Source: Fulvivirga maritima
GTDB taxonomy: Bacteria; Bacteroidota; Bacteroidia; Cytophagales; Cyclobacteriaceae
Reading direction: 5' to 3'
Assembly (NCBI RefSeq): GCF_021389955.1
Contig: NZ_CP089980.1
Span: 5,203,001 to 5,267,000 of the forward strand
DNA length: 64,000 nucleotides
Shown here: positions 54,838 through 64,000 of the stretch, one piece after another
Layout: each line of letters begins with the position of its first letter
How positions within the stretch are numbered: the first letter of the stretch is position 1
The notes under the pieces: generated by a model
The model's database searches: none
The model's input: the letters and a program-made list of their open reading frames with translations, nothing else
Told to the model about the DNA's origin: nothing
Position numbers and translations under genes: made by a program

Positions 54838-57800
54838 ACTCCACCTTCCCCCCTAACATACTACTTACCAATGGCATTACTGCAGCTACTCCTGCCAGTA
54901 AGCTTAAGAACGTACTGAAGTCTTCTACAAAGCTCGGTTCACCGATAAATAAGAAAACGGCTATTGCGGCAATAACTATATAAAGGATCATTTTTATGGA
55001 GCTCCATGAGCCTTGCTCTTTAATCTTTTCACTCATTTTATTGATCTCCCGCTTTTGCACAGAATTCATAATATGATTTCTAAAGCTATTATTAAACAGG
55101 CATGGCCTATCGTTAAATTTAACTATGCCTTTCTTCATTAAACTGTATAAGGCCTTATCATTTTTCAGATTCACAAATCCATCTGCAGCTATGTCATACA
55201 CCAGAAACTTTTCTCTTTGCTCCAGCGAATTCCAAATAGAATTATAATAACCATACGCCAGACTATCTACAGTAATAATGAGCTGATTATAATCTATTTC
55301 TCCGTCTTTAAGAGACATTTCTAAGACTGGTGTGGTGAGTGATGGCAAGAAATTACCACAGCCCAATTCATCAATCAACTCCTTTAAAACGGCTTTCCGC
55401 CTTTCGGCACTTAATTGATAATTACCTTTATCATAAGCCTGGATTACCCACCTGGCATTATTCTTTAAAGGCTTAATAATTTCTGAAAAGGAACCTAGCA
55501 AATATTTCCAGGTAGCATGCTGATGAATCAGCTCTTCATTATGCTTATCCGCTTCAATTTGTTCTGTATAGAAATCTAAGATCTGTTTAGGGTATATGCT
55601 GGAGATAATGATAATATGCTTTCGGGCTTCTATTAGTGTTTTTAAAAGTATCAGTTTCTTTTTATTCAGCTCCATTGATTTATAGCCATACTCAAAATTA
55701 CTGATGATAAAAGCCTCATAATTCTCCCACCTTTCATTAGGTTCATCAATTACCAAGCTTGAAATATCATCAACTGAATCAGATTCTTCTTTTTCGGCTT
55801 TAAGCTTAAGCATAGAAAGCTCCAATTTCTTTTTACCCTGAGCCAAGTCTTCGCTGATAAGCCGTTTGCCAGCATAATGCACACCAATAAGAATTATGTT
55901 CCTTGAAATGAGTCCTTTGTTTTTATTAGCTTCAATATTACTCTTTAAGCTTTGTAGCAGTGAAATGCCAAATATTTGCTGTACAAAAAAGGTGATGATA
56001 GCATAGAGTAAAATGAGCAGCAAACACCAAAAGATTAAGAAAAAGCCAAATATTGGCCATATAAAACCCTCCGAAGTATGTACTCCGGGTATAAATGAGC
56101 TCATATAAAGATAATTGCCATCATAATAATCGGCTTTGAATTTATCTGGGGCTCTCATTTTATAACGAAATTGAAGGTTATCACCTCGCTCCTTCCACCT
56201 CCAGGCCGCATTATCGGCTTCTAAAAACACAAAGGGCTGTGTGGCTGCAATAAGATTACTATAAATGGGCCTATATTGAAATAGCACTTTTCTGAAATCG
56301 CTTTTCTCCAATTTAGTATTGTCTTGCGGCCACTCTTCAGATGACAAAAAGCCGTTATCATCCCGCACAAAATATACGGCATCTGTAACATGTTCAAAAT
56401 GAGTTATATTTCTACTGCTGAGGTCATGAAGCTTGGCATTAAAAGCTTGTGCCATTTGCACCTGAGCGTATTTACTCCAAATGATATTCTCAATTTGTCG
56501 CGCTTTAATGAAATATATAAAAGCAGGAAATATAGAAGTAAAAATGAGCCATACAAAAAGGAAATTGATATAGCAGTTATGATATTGGCCTATTTGAAAA
56601 CGTGAAGTACACCTCTTGATAAGATCTATTAAATACGATTTTTTAGCTGAAACTAACCATAAAATAACTAGGAAGACCGCTTGCAGGGCAACCAATTTAA
56701 ATGAATAAGTTAAGAAGAGGTTAATTAACACTATCACAAGCAGCAACAGTGCTTTGGTTCCCCTTTTCTGAGGCACTAATATTTGATATACCACACCGTA
56801 ACCCCAAACCATCAGCAGCATATTACCAATTAATACGGAGGATGGTTTGAGCCCTCCTCCCATAAATAAAAAGGCCACCAATATCAGCATGAATAGAATA
56901 AAAAGTAGCGTTATCAATGTATAATCATACTTTTCACAGGCTTGGGGTTCTAAAAAGTAAAAGCTAAACAACTTATACTTAAAAGCATTGTATTTGTTTT
57001 GTCTTACAATAGTTATTACCGTAACTATTCCTGTTACTAAAAAGGCACAAAGAATGGCCATACTGCCCAGGCTCAGAATCTCGGATACCCGATACCGAAG
57101 AAATTCAACGTCATACATAGTAATAACGAAAAGAGGACATCTTTTGAGAGGAATAATCCGCATCAAATAGTTCTTTCCTTGATAATTGATCAGATGCTCG
57201 GCCTCAATATTTCCAGTCATAGAGGCTTTGAGCAGGTCATGATCTCGGGTTTCTTGCAAAAAATATTCTAGTGAACTTCGGCCCTTTTCAGAATGATGCC
57301 ACACCCCTCCCTCTTGATCAATAATCATAAAATTATAGCCAGGAGGCAAAATGGTAGTATGTACTGAAGGCATTTCGACACTGGCCACCAATGGATTTCC
57401 TTTCCTATTGAGTATAAACACCAATTCTTCAGCATTTTTTTCAAGAGAAATTACAGGCCTCACTACATATTCAAGCTCCAGGTCAGCTACTGCTTTTTTC
57501 CAAAACTTATTTTGAGAATATACCTTATAATACTCTCTTTGACTCAAGTCAGAATACTCTTTTGTAGTAGATTCATTCAAGGCAAAATTATGGACGCCAT
57601 GTATCAGTCCTGAAGAGGGATCTAAATGAGAAATGTTTTTAAAATAGCTTACGTATTGATCTCTCACCTGCTTTTGGTCTATCTGAGGCTCTATCCCTTC
57701 AAAGTCATTGAGTTTTAAAAGAACGCTATCTACATCGTTATTGAAATTTTGCTCCACCTTGTCTGCCAGGTTCAAAAGGGAGTTGGAAATGCCAAAATAA

Positions 57801-58621
57801 TATTGGTTGATATAATAAAATCCATTGAGGAACAAAGTCACCAGAATAGGCGCTCCCAGAATAACAGAAATTCCCACCAGTACTACATCGCTCCGCTTGA
57901 GCTTTTCAATATCATTAATAAACAATAGTTTGATAAGCGGAAAACCTAATATAATCAAGCAAAGGACCGCCAGCAAAATGAGCAAAATCCATATATCAAG
58001 CCTTTTTGTTTCGGTTTCAAACCTATGTTCACTAACTAGGCCTACCACATGCCAAGCCTGATCATTACCATTAAAATTGACTGTAAAAGGGTGAATAAAT
58101 GTATAGTAGGACTTGTCATGAATAGTTACTTGCTCTAAATTTTCATTAATAGCAATAAATGTAGAATCATTGCTGGTAATAGTATTGACATTAATTTTTG
58201 TTTCTATTGACTGAAAAACAGGAGTATTATCTTTTATGATAATAAAATCATCAAAAGTCAGATCCCAGTTTAGCTTTTCAGCTGAAGTCTGAATAGGAAA
58301 TTTAGAAAACTCGATAACCGGAGGCCTATTATCTGCTTGTGATTTCTCTCTTATGCTTTTCACTTCATTGGGTTGATAACCAGCCGCGAGACTATTTTCA
58401 TAGTTATCAATCATCTTACGCCATTTTTTAGAGATAGTGCTGAGACGATGAAACCTATAATCCTTAAATGCTGCTTCTTCCTTTTTTACATGAAAATAGT
58501 AAACAGTGCCAAGGCCTATGAGTAGAATCAATAATATGATTACCATAGTCGTGTATTTGCCTTTGGGCAACGGTAATTTAGCCTGCAATTCTTTAGCAGA
58601 TATAGTTTTAATAGCTTTCAT
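54836..58621 (-). CDS. Large membrane sensor-like protein with degenerate NTPase-like cytoplasmic domain
   Basis: The product has 1261 residues and the family is not recognised. In order: a transmembrane helix (~25-45), an extracytoplasmic region of ~160 residues, two helices (~208-275), a second extracytoplasmic region (~280-520) with Cache-like features (YYKVYSQNKFW, GYNFMIIDQEGGVWHHSEKGRSS), a helix near 530, a cluster of about six helices (~570-735), a third outside region, and helices near 870-900. The cytoplasmic part (~905-1200) has a Walker-A-like GVHYAGKR at 913-920 (Ser/Thr replaced by Arg), a B-like FIISNFEYG and sensor-like HIIIISSIYP, then winged-helix-like sequence (LYSLMKKGIVKF). 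Two helices end the chain. It is the last gene of an operon with patatin, phosphoesterase and GMC oxidase genes. A sensor or lipid-signal role is inference. Confidence 0.6.
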   Translation of the reverse strand: MKAIKTISAKELQAKLPLPKGKYTTMVIILLILLIGLGTVYYFHVKKEEAAFKDYRFHRLSTISKKWRKMIDNYENSLAAGYQPNEVKSIREKSQADNRPPVIEFSKFPIQTSAEKLNWDLTFDDFIIIKDNTPVFQSIETKINVNTITSNDSTFIAINENLEQVTIHDKSYYTFIHPFTVNFNGNDQAWHVVGLVSEHRFETETKRLDIWILLILLAVLCLIILGFPLIKLLFINDIEKLKRSDVVLVGISVILGAPILVTLFLNGFYYINQYYFGISNSLLNLADKVEQNFNNDVDSVLLKLNDFEGIEPQIDQKQVRDQYVSYFKNISHLDPSSGLIHGVHNFALNESTTKEYSDLSQREYYKVYSQNKFWKKAVADLELEYVVRPVISLEKNAEELVFILNRKGNPLVASVEMPSVHTTILPPGYNFMIIDQEGGVWHHSEKGRSSLEYFLQETRDHDLLKASMTGNIEAEHLINYQGKNYLMRIIPLKRCPLFVITMYDVEFLRYRVSEILSLGSMAILCAFLVTGIVTVITIVRQNKYNAFKYKLFSFYFLEPQACEKYDYTLITLLFILFMLILVAFLFMGGGLKPSSVLIGNMLLMVWGYGVVYQILVPQKRGTKALLLLVIVLINLFLTYSFKLVALQAVFLVILWLVSAKKSYLIDLIKRCTSRFQIGQYHNCYINFLFVWLIFTSIFPAFIYFIKARQIENIIWSKYAQVQMAQAFNAKLHDLSSRNITHFEHVTDAVYFVRDDNGFLSSEEWPQDNTKLEKSDFRKVLFQYRPIYSNLIAATQPFVFLEADNAAWRWKERGDNLQFRYKMRAPDKFKADYYDGNYLYMSSFIPGVHTSEGFIWPIFGFFLIFWCLLLILLYAIITFFVQQIFGISLLQSLKSNIEANKNKGLISRNIILIGVHYAGKRLISEDLAQGKKKLELSMLKLKAEKEESDSVDDISSLVIDEPNERWENYEAFIISNFEYGYKSMELNKKKLILLKTLIEARKHIIIISSIYPKQILDFYTEQIEADKHNEELIHQHATWKYLLGSFSEIIKPLKNNARWVIQAYDKGNYQLSAERRKAVLKELIDELGCGNFLPSLTTPVLEMSLKDGEIDYNQLIITVDSLAYGYYNSIWNSLEQREKFLVYDIAADGFVNLKNDKALYSLMKKGIVKFNDRPCLFNNSFRNHIMNSVQKREINKMSEKIKEQGSWSSIKMILYIVIAAIAVFLFIGEPSFVEDFSTFLSLLAGVAAVMPLVSSMLGGKVE

Positions 58622-58648
58622 TGATTAGGTGTAGTCGGTTCAGGTTAA

Positions 58649-60973
58649 TTAGATATAGCTATCGTAAACATTGCCAGCGAAGAACTTTCCAAAAACAAAC
58701 TGAGCTTTTAAGCTTTCGGCAGTGTTAGATGTATTGAGTGCTTTAATGGTGGTAAGCTGACTTTTAAAATCAGAAAGAGCAATCTTTAGTATTCCCTTAC
58801 CAAGCAATTGATCTTCTTCATACAGGTTTATAAACAGTGTTGTTGTATCTTTCCAAACATCAATTCCTTTGTCATTATAAATGTCTTTAAAACCTTCAAA
58901 CCGATACTCCTTCCCTTCCTGTGTGAATAGGTTACAAGTGTAAAGCATTTTCTTGCGCTTTGAATCATTCACGTCTTCAACAAAAAGGTTGAAAACACCA
59001 TTATACGCCAATATGGGTTCAGCAGAAAGAAAGGGAATAGACATAGTGCCCAACATGGCTCCTTCATGATTTTTATCTTCCACAAAATCATAAACATCAT
59101 CTACCTGAATGGTAAGTGTAAATTCAAAGGCCTCATTTCTTTTCTTCCCTTCTTCATAGGCCTTCTCATAGCTTTCAGTTTCTCCAGGAAGGAAGTAGCC
59201 CGTCATGGTTTCTGTAAACTGAACCCCTGATTCCTCTTCATCATCAGCAAATTGATCATCAGCAATGGGAGGAAAATTATAGGCAAGAGTTTTACCTGAG
59301 TCTTGAACCATTAAAGCAGCATTCCGCTCAGCCAGGCCACTAATAGTTAACAACGGATTAGTCCCAACAGAACGAGGCAAAATGGCTCCATCCATCACAT
59401 AAAGCCCCTCATATACCTCTGTTCCGCTTTTAGCTTTATACACTTGTCCCTTATGGTTTACTACACCTGAGCTGCTATCTTCACCCATTACGCACCCCCC
59501 TAATGGGTGCACAGTTACCAAATCAAAGTTCATCAGTTTACTCCAGGTTGGGTTCTTTACATAATATCCGCCTAAGGCTTTACTCACCTTATTGACCTGA
59601 TTACTAATCTTCTCAAAGATCTTTTGTCGCCCCACCTTTGGCCAATTGATAACCACTTCATTATTATATAATTGCATAGATCCAAGTCCATCATCATTGG
59701 CCATTACCAAATACACCTGAGTATGGTTAACGGCTCCTTTATACACGCCAAGTATCATGCTTTTAAACTCTCTCCACTTTTCTTTCAGGAAATCCCAAAA
59801 ACCACGGTCTGTATCCTTTCCTGATAATCTTGAAAACATGAAAAGTGTGGGCGTCATCAGGTTTTTGATAGGGCTGGGTATAGAACCTTCTTCTATAGTC
59901 ATGCCTTCTTCCAAAGGAGAATCTTTACGAGTATCTATTACGCTGGTAATGCATGGGCCTATTTCATCTATTTCAGCTCCATTTGATGAATCCGGCCTGC
60001 CAATACCATTAATTCTGATATCATTATTATAACCAAACGCCAGAAAATCACCATTACCACTAAACCGCTGACCAACCATATCTGACAGCTCTAAACCTTT
60101 TTTTGCGGATCTCAGTAAAATCTCGGTACTACCTAAGGCTCCGGCTCCTAATACCACCTTATCAGCGGTGATAAACATTAAAGGAGCCTTAAATCCTTCT
60201 CTACCGGTATTATAAGCCATGATATGCACCAACCATTGCCCATTTTTATATTGCAAATGGTCTACTCCTATCTCTGTGAAAATTTCTGCTCCATGATTAT
60301 ATGCATCGGGCAAATAATTCATGGCAGTGGTATTTTTAGCTCCCTGATTACAGCCGGTAACACAATCGCCACAATTTTTACACCTTGGCTGATAAACCCC
60401 AACATGATTTTTTCCGGCTTCAAAATTCACATTGATATCCAGCATTCTAAACTCACCATCCATACCTTGTGATGACACCCTCATCGCCTCTGTTTTAGGA
60501 AGAACAGGATAACCATTTTTACCTTCAGGATAAGGATTAGGCTTGAGCATTTCACGCGCATGCGTTATTCCTTCCTTTAATGAGGTAAGATCATTTCTTA
60601 TTTCTTTAGGCCAGCATTCGTCTAAAAACACCCGTGGATCCGCTTCAATAGATACATTAGCATTCACAAGGCTGGTGCCGCCTAATCCACAGCCTTTAAA
60701 AACCGAAATATCATCACCCAAAACGAAATCATAGAGCCCATTTTGAGAGCCTAACTGCAGCTTTTTCTTATTAAACTGCATTTCCTTTTTAGCCTGTTTA
60801 TAACTATTAGGGAAAGTACCGGGCGTAAACTCCTTCCCTTTTTCTAACAAACAAACCTTCATTCCTGCTCTTGCTAAACGAGAAGCGGCTATACTACCTC
60901 CATAGCCAGAACCTACTACTACTGCTTCATAATGAGGTTTTAATTCCGTTAATGGTTTAGATAATCTTTTCAT
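58649..60973 (-). CDS. GMC oxidoreductase (cholesterol oxidase-like) with Cys cluster and extra C-terminal domain
   Basis: The product has 774 residues. It begins with the FAD dinucleotide fold (AVVVGSGYGGSIAASRLARAG, GxGxxG near residues 20-26) and has GCGLGGTSLVNANV, a GMC C-terminal block with HPLGGCVMG and TNPLLTISGLAERNA. Cys198-201-204-208 (CKNCGDCVTGC) resemble a ferredoxin-like cluster; similar Cys segments occur in ChoD-like sterol oxidases. Residues ~590-774 form an added beta-rich domain (FTETMTGYFLPGE onward) that I cannot name. There is no signal peptide. The substrate is probably a lipid alcohol or sterol-like compound (inference). It starts 33 bp after the phosphoesterase. Confidence 0.85.
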   Translation of the reverse strand: MKRLSKPLTELKPHYEAVVVGSGYGGSIAASRLARAGMKVCLLEKGKEFTPGTFPNSYKQAKKEMQFNKKKLQLGSQNGLYDFVLGDDISVFKGCGLGGTSLVNANVSIEADPRVFLDECWPKEIRNDLTSLKEGITHAREMLKPNPYPEGKNGYPVLPKTEAMRVSSQGMDGEFRMLDINVNFEAGKNHVGVYQPRCKNCGDCVTGCNQGAKNTTAMNYLPDAYNHGAEIFTEIGVDHLQYKNGQWLVHIMAYNTGREGFKAPLMFITADKVVLGAGALGSTEILLRSAKKGLELSDMVGQRFSGNGDFLAFGYNNDIRINGIGRPDSSNGAEIDEIGPCITSVIDTRKDSPLEEGMTIEEGSIPSPIKNLMTPTLFMFSRLSGKDTDRGFWDFLKEKWREFKSMILGVYKGAVNHTQVYLVMANDDGLGSMQLYNNEVVINWPKVGRQKIFEKISNQVNKVSKALGGYYVKNPTWSKLMNFDLVTVHPLGGCVMGEDSSSGVVNHKGQVYKAKSGTEVYEGLYVMDGAILPRSVGTNPLLTISGLAERNAALMVQDSGKTLAYNFPPIADDQFADDEEESGVQFTETMTGYFLPGETESYEKAYEEGKKRNEAFEFTLTIQVDDVYDFVEDKNHEGAMLGTMSIPFLSAEPILAYNGVFNLFVEDVNDSKRKKMLYTCNLFTQEGKEYRFEGFKDIYNDKGIDVWKDTTTLFINLYEEDQLLGKGILKIALSDFKSQLTTIKALNTSNTAESLKAQFVFGKFFAGNVYDSYI

Positions 60974-61006
60974 ATTCGTATAGGTTTAGTTATAAGGCTT
61001 AAGTCA

Positions 61007-62713
61007 TTAAGAATTGATATTAAATGGTTTTTCAATCAGCTGAGCTTTTATGGGGCCTCCTTCGAAACAAGGCTTTTCTGAGGCGCCTGCATTTTTCCAG
61101 TTAGTAGGAACTTGCTTTACCCCAATAGCATATATCTGCGCACCGTCTTTCGTTATTTTTATCCGGAGAAAGTTTTTATAGCCTTCCCACCGGAAAGATG
61201 AAAAGGCCTCTGTAGGATGATTTTTGATTATGAGTGTACTGAATAATAGATACTTACCGAAAATAAAAGCACTGATAAGCCCAACTCCTAGTATCATTAA
61301 AATGCAAAACAAGGTATACATCACTCCTGTAGTGTCAGGCCAATAAATCTGGGTTAGATAAGCATATAGCCATACTACGGCATAAAAATGAAGCACCTGA
61401 ACCAGACCATGAATAAAGCCCACCACCATATTCAATGAGCCTTTGCCAGTAGCGGTATCAGTAAAAAAGGTAAGACCAAGCAGTAATATGAGATTGATAA
61501 TTACTACCGGAGGATTATATGCCAACTGACTTAAAAACAATTCCGATATCTCAGACATGCCGCCTGCCATACCTAGCTTATTAACCAAATCAGTACCGTA
61601 ATGTCCAAAAGAAAGTAGAAGCCAAAACGTAAGAAAATGAAGTACACTAAATAGAGCAACCATGTGAGGACTATAGAAAGGAAAAGCCAGATTCCACCAG
61701 GCCAGTCTTTTAGATTGCTTCTTAGATGGAAATGGCTCACTGATCAATTTTCTAGTCACCTCCTGATCTTCATAATCTTTTAAAAAGTGTGTAGGGTGCG
61801 TAAAAGCCCCGCCACCGCCAGCGGTAATCAAATGACATAGCTGACCACTCACCTTTTCCTCTTCCAAATAATGAGAGTAATGATGCATGTCACCCGTGAG
61901 AATGGCCACTACTTTTACATCATCAGGTTGTCTACCATAGTACTTCTTTGATTTCCCAAAAATGACCGTATCAATAAAAAACCGCATACGATCATCTGAA
62001 GTGTTTTTCATAGACCAGGCCTTGTAAACCCATGAAGGCTCCGCAGTGCAGAGAATTATTTTATCTCCTTTCTTCACTTCTTCTTCAGAAATCTTGCAAA
62101 AGTATTTAAGCTGCGGCTCATCAATATCTGCATGTAGCTGAATATCAACAGCAAACACCCAATAATTAAAAGGCAGCTTTAAGGCAAAATAACTTCTCTT
62201 CTGATGGGTTTTCCAGTTACCAATACTCCTGTCCTGACAGAAAACTTTCATGAAATTAGTGAGTCCATCATACCAATCATGATTACCGGGAATGACATAG
62301 AGATCTGTTTTAATGGCTTCATTCCATGGGAAAGCAGCGAAATAAGGCCCTTTCAACCGGTTGTCATATTCATGCTTCTCAGGTGTGGGATACACCTCAT
62401 CTCCGCCCATTATTAATACACTGCCTCTTTTGGTTTTGAAATTATGAACCTCAAGTTCTTCCTGCGCCATAAGGTGAGCCATGCTGTAGGTAGGGTTAAA
62501 TCCATCACCAAGGTCTGAGATATAATCTAGCCAAAACTCCTCTTTATCATGAGCAGAATAATCAAACAGCTTTTCATCACGCGCTGATGCAGCCTGAAAC
62601 TCTCTTTTATCGGCGAAATTGCCAAATACTCCAGAAATCAGAGTTTTTACTCCTGTAGAAGCTAACTGTTTCAGGTCATACCAATTGACCATAGGCTTTT
62701 TTGAAAATTTCAT
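61007..62713 (-). CDS. Membrane-anchored metallophosphoesterase
   Basis: The product has 568 residues. The N-terminal half is a calcineurin-like phosphoesterase: YISDLGDGFN (the usual D-x-H is D-x-G-D here), MGGDEVYP, PGNHDWYDG and TGDMHHYSHY. The C-terminal half has about five transmembrane helices (~355-495), then a polar tail of ~70 residues. It could cleave phospholipids, phosphoesters or cyclic nucleotides at the membrane. Its ATG overlaps the patatin stop by 4 bp. The substrate is unknown. Confidence 0.85.
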   Translation of the reverse strand: MKFSKKPMVNWYDLKQLASTGVKTLISGVFGNFADKREFQAASARDEKLFDYSAHDKEEFWLDYISDLGDGFNPTYSMAHLMAQEELEVHNFKTKRGSVLIMGGDEVYPTPEKHEYDNRLKGPYFAAFPWNEAIKTDLYVIPGNHDWYDGLTNFMKVFCQDRSIGNWKTHQKRSYFALKLPFNYWVFAVDIQLHADIDEPQLKYFCKISEEEVKKGDKIILCTAEPSWVYKAWSMKNTSDDRMRFFIDTVIFGKSKKYYGRQPDDVKVVAILTGDMHHYSHYLEEEKVSGQLCHLITAGGGGAFTHPTHFLKDYEDQEVTRKLISEPFPSKKQSKRLAWWNLAFPFYSPHMVALFSVLHFLTFWLLLSFGHYGTDLVNKLGMAGGMSEISELFLSQLAYNPPVVIINLILLLGLTFFTDTATGKGSLNMVVGFIHGLVQVLHFYAVVWLYAYLTQIYWPDTTGVMYTLFCILMILGVGLISAFIFGKYLLFSTLIIKNHPTEAFSSFRWEGYKNFLRIKITKDGAQIYAIGVKQVPTNWKNAGASEKPCFEGGPIKAQLIEKPFNINS

Positions 62714-64000
62714 ACGCGTAATAGTTGATTTAACATCTTGTACTTTGTCTTTAATGAGCCATGCCTTCCATCAGCAGTTAGCACATTCATTCTTAAGCAG
62801 TTTTTAAGTCTATGACTAATTGACTGTTTTAATTCGCCCTCATAGCACTTCTGTTCATTTGCCAGTTTGATCTCAGCCGTTTTAAAAGCGAGCCCAATGA
62901 GAGGATCAATGGAGCTTATGACAGGCAATTTAATGGTGAAATTATGCTGGACTGAATGGATATATAACAGCGCCTCAGTTACTAAAAAAAGGCCTTCATT
63001 TTCCAATTTAAGATTGGTTGACGTGTTGAAGAGCGGGTATTCTTCCTCTTCTAATTTTATGCTTGCGAAAAGGGTAATTATAGTTTCGGCTTCATTAATA
63101 ATTGAATATCGATAATAACAGAACAATTGGATGTCCTGCCTATCATTTTCCCTCTCAATGGCACCTTGAAAAACACAGTGGATATGTAACCGATCGCCTG
63201 GTTCTCTCATCTTGGTCGCGGCTGCATCCATCGGTACACCCTCTGATTTTATATTTCCAAGGTAGTTCTTAGCATCAGCATAGCCCATATTAATTAGTGA
63301 CCGGGTATCTATTTTATTGAAGAACAGATCCGGATCTAACGGCAATGGATAATCTGGTTTAATTACATGTAGTGATAGGTTGAGTTGTGGATCAAATTTC
63401 ATCTGTTCAAACTCCTGAAGAAGGGCTCCTCCAGCACTCATTTCAATCATATGAACATACTGATTAAAAGCACCATCCAAGTAATTATGGTTATTCCCTA
63501 TGGCCCAAACCAACCATATCTCGGCTACACCTTTACTACTGGCATCTATCAGGTTAGCATCTTTGATCCAAACCGCATCTGTATACCATTCATTTTTAAT
63601 TTTTAGAGCAGGCATGAGTATGGGTAATGAAACACCAGCCAAAAGATGATCTTCCATGACTTTCTCATTAGGAATAGGCTCTATAGCTTTATTAGAGAAA
63701 TTACAGATATTGAAAGTGTATGAATCAGTATTTCGGTTAATCCTATCTACAGCAATACCCATATGCCGAAAAACCTTATGCTTAATATTATCGGTATCAG
63801 CATAACCTTTCATTCTAAATGGATGCAGATAATTTTTAAATTTTCTTAGCGAGCTAAACCACATCACATTCAAGCTTCTCCACCTTTCGGCAATGCTTCT
63901 AACTTTAACCCCGGAAGCGAGCATAGCAGTATTGAAAATACCTCCAGAAGTACCATCTACATGTTTAAATAGATAATTCCCTTCCTCCAGAGCCAATAAA
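62710..64000 (-). CDS. Patatin-like phospholipase, 5' partial
   Basis: The frame is open to the window edge, so the N-terminus with the oxyanion-hole glycines is missing. The visible part opens with the nucleophile elbow GTSGG (G-x-S-x-G). The usual D-G-G/A dyad motif appears as WYTDAVWIKDANLIDASSKG, where the Asp is probably in TDAV. About 200 further residues are beta-rich and have no assigned family. Patatins hydrolyse membrane phospholipids. It is the first visible gene of an operon with metallophosphoesterase, GMC oxidase and the large sensor. Confidence 0.8.
   Translation of the reverse strand, partial: LLALEEGNYLFKHVDGTSGGIFNTAMLASGVKVRSIAERWRSLNVMWFSSLRKFKNYLHPFRMKGYADTDNIKHKVFRHMGIAVDRINRNTDSYTFNICNFSNKAIEPIPNEKVMEDHLLAGVSLPILMPALKIKNEWYTDAVWIKDANLIDASSKGVAEIWLVWAIGNNHNYLDGAFNQYVHMIEMSAGGALLQEFEQMKFDPQLNLSLHVIKPDYPLPLDPDLFFNKIDTRSLINMGYADAKNYLGNIKSEGVPMDAAATKMREPGDRLHIHCVFQGAIERENDRQDIQLFCYYRYSIINEAETIITLFASIKLEEEEYPLFNTSTNLKLENEGLFLVTEALLYIHSVQHNFTIKLPVISSIDPLIGLAFKTAEIKLANEQKCYEGELKQSISHRLKNCLRMNVLTADGRHGSLKTKYKMLNQLLRV

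Noticed and set aside
54836-64000. Known anti-phage system (CBASS or similar with patatin effector)
   Set aside because: No nucleotidyltransferase, TIR, HORMA or other signature gene is seen. The GMC oxidase and phosphoesterase do not fit, so I keep the function open.

Overview
The window looks like chromosomal DNA from a free-living Bacteroidota bacterium, most likely order Cytophagales (a Fulvivirga-like lineage is my guess, not shown). The support is type IX secretion cargo with CHU_C-type C-termini next to a PorP/SprF protein, a SusC/SusD pair with a FecR/ECF-sigma regulator, repeated TAnnTTTG promoter boxes of the Bacteroidota type, few Shine-Dalgarno sites, and AT-rich coding sequence. 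I see no rRNA, tRNA, CRISPR array, phage or IS element.

Layout. (1) 1-9.6 kb: secreted surface proteins (FG-GAP/Ig/SprB-like repeats, type B sorting domains) followed by a PorP/SprF partner. (2) 17.7-9.7 kb, minus strand: a compact MoxR/DUF58/BatA-like operon of seven genes. (3) 20.8-17.8 kb, minus: TldD/TldE protease pair with a Tat signal on TldD; then dinB on plus. (4) 29.9-22.1 kb, minus: FecR anti-sigma, ECF sigma, SusC, SusD and a secreted endonuclease/exonuclease/phosphatase-fold enzyme. (5) 30-33.8 kb: single housekeeping-type genes (DUF4442, cyclophilin, DUF3050, sugar epimerase). (6) 33.9-39.3 kb, plus: a membrane/extracytoplasmic redox cluster with ApbE, RnfC, RnfD, a lipoprotein nitroreductase and a royal-jelly-family protein. 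(7) 39.3-44.4 kb: lipocalin, then a secreted GH30 and a lipoprotein GH2 glycosidase. (8) 44.4-54.8 kb: STAS-like protein, DUF808, AraC regulator with iron-type alcohol dehydrogenase, an 800-bp gene-free stretch with a MITE-like repeat, TatD-TcdA pair, M13 peptidase, GlnRS. (9) 64.0-54.8 kb, minus: patatin, membrane metallophosphoesterase, GMC (cholesterol-oxidase-like) oxidoreductase and a 1261-residue membrane sensor with a degenerate NTPase-like tail.

Four genes (the large SprB-like adhesin, the BatA-like gene, tldE and the M13 peptidase) are each split by a frameshift, and in every case removing one A from a coding-strand A-run (A5, A7, A6, A6) restores the family-like reading frame. The uniform direction points to a systematic cause, most simply base-calling error at homopolymers; RNA-level slippage is the alternative.

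The most novel-looking loci are the patatin/phosphoesterase/GMC/sensor operon at the right end and the reduced Rnf-ApbE-nitroreductase cluster. Neither matches a complete named system that I know; their functions are inference.
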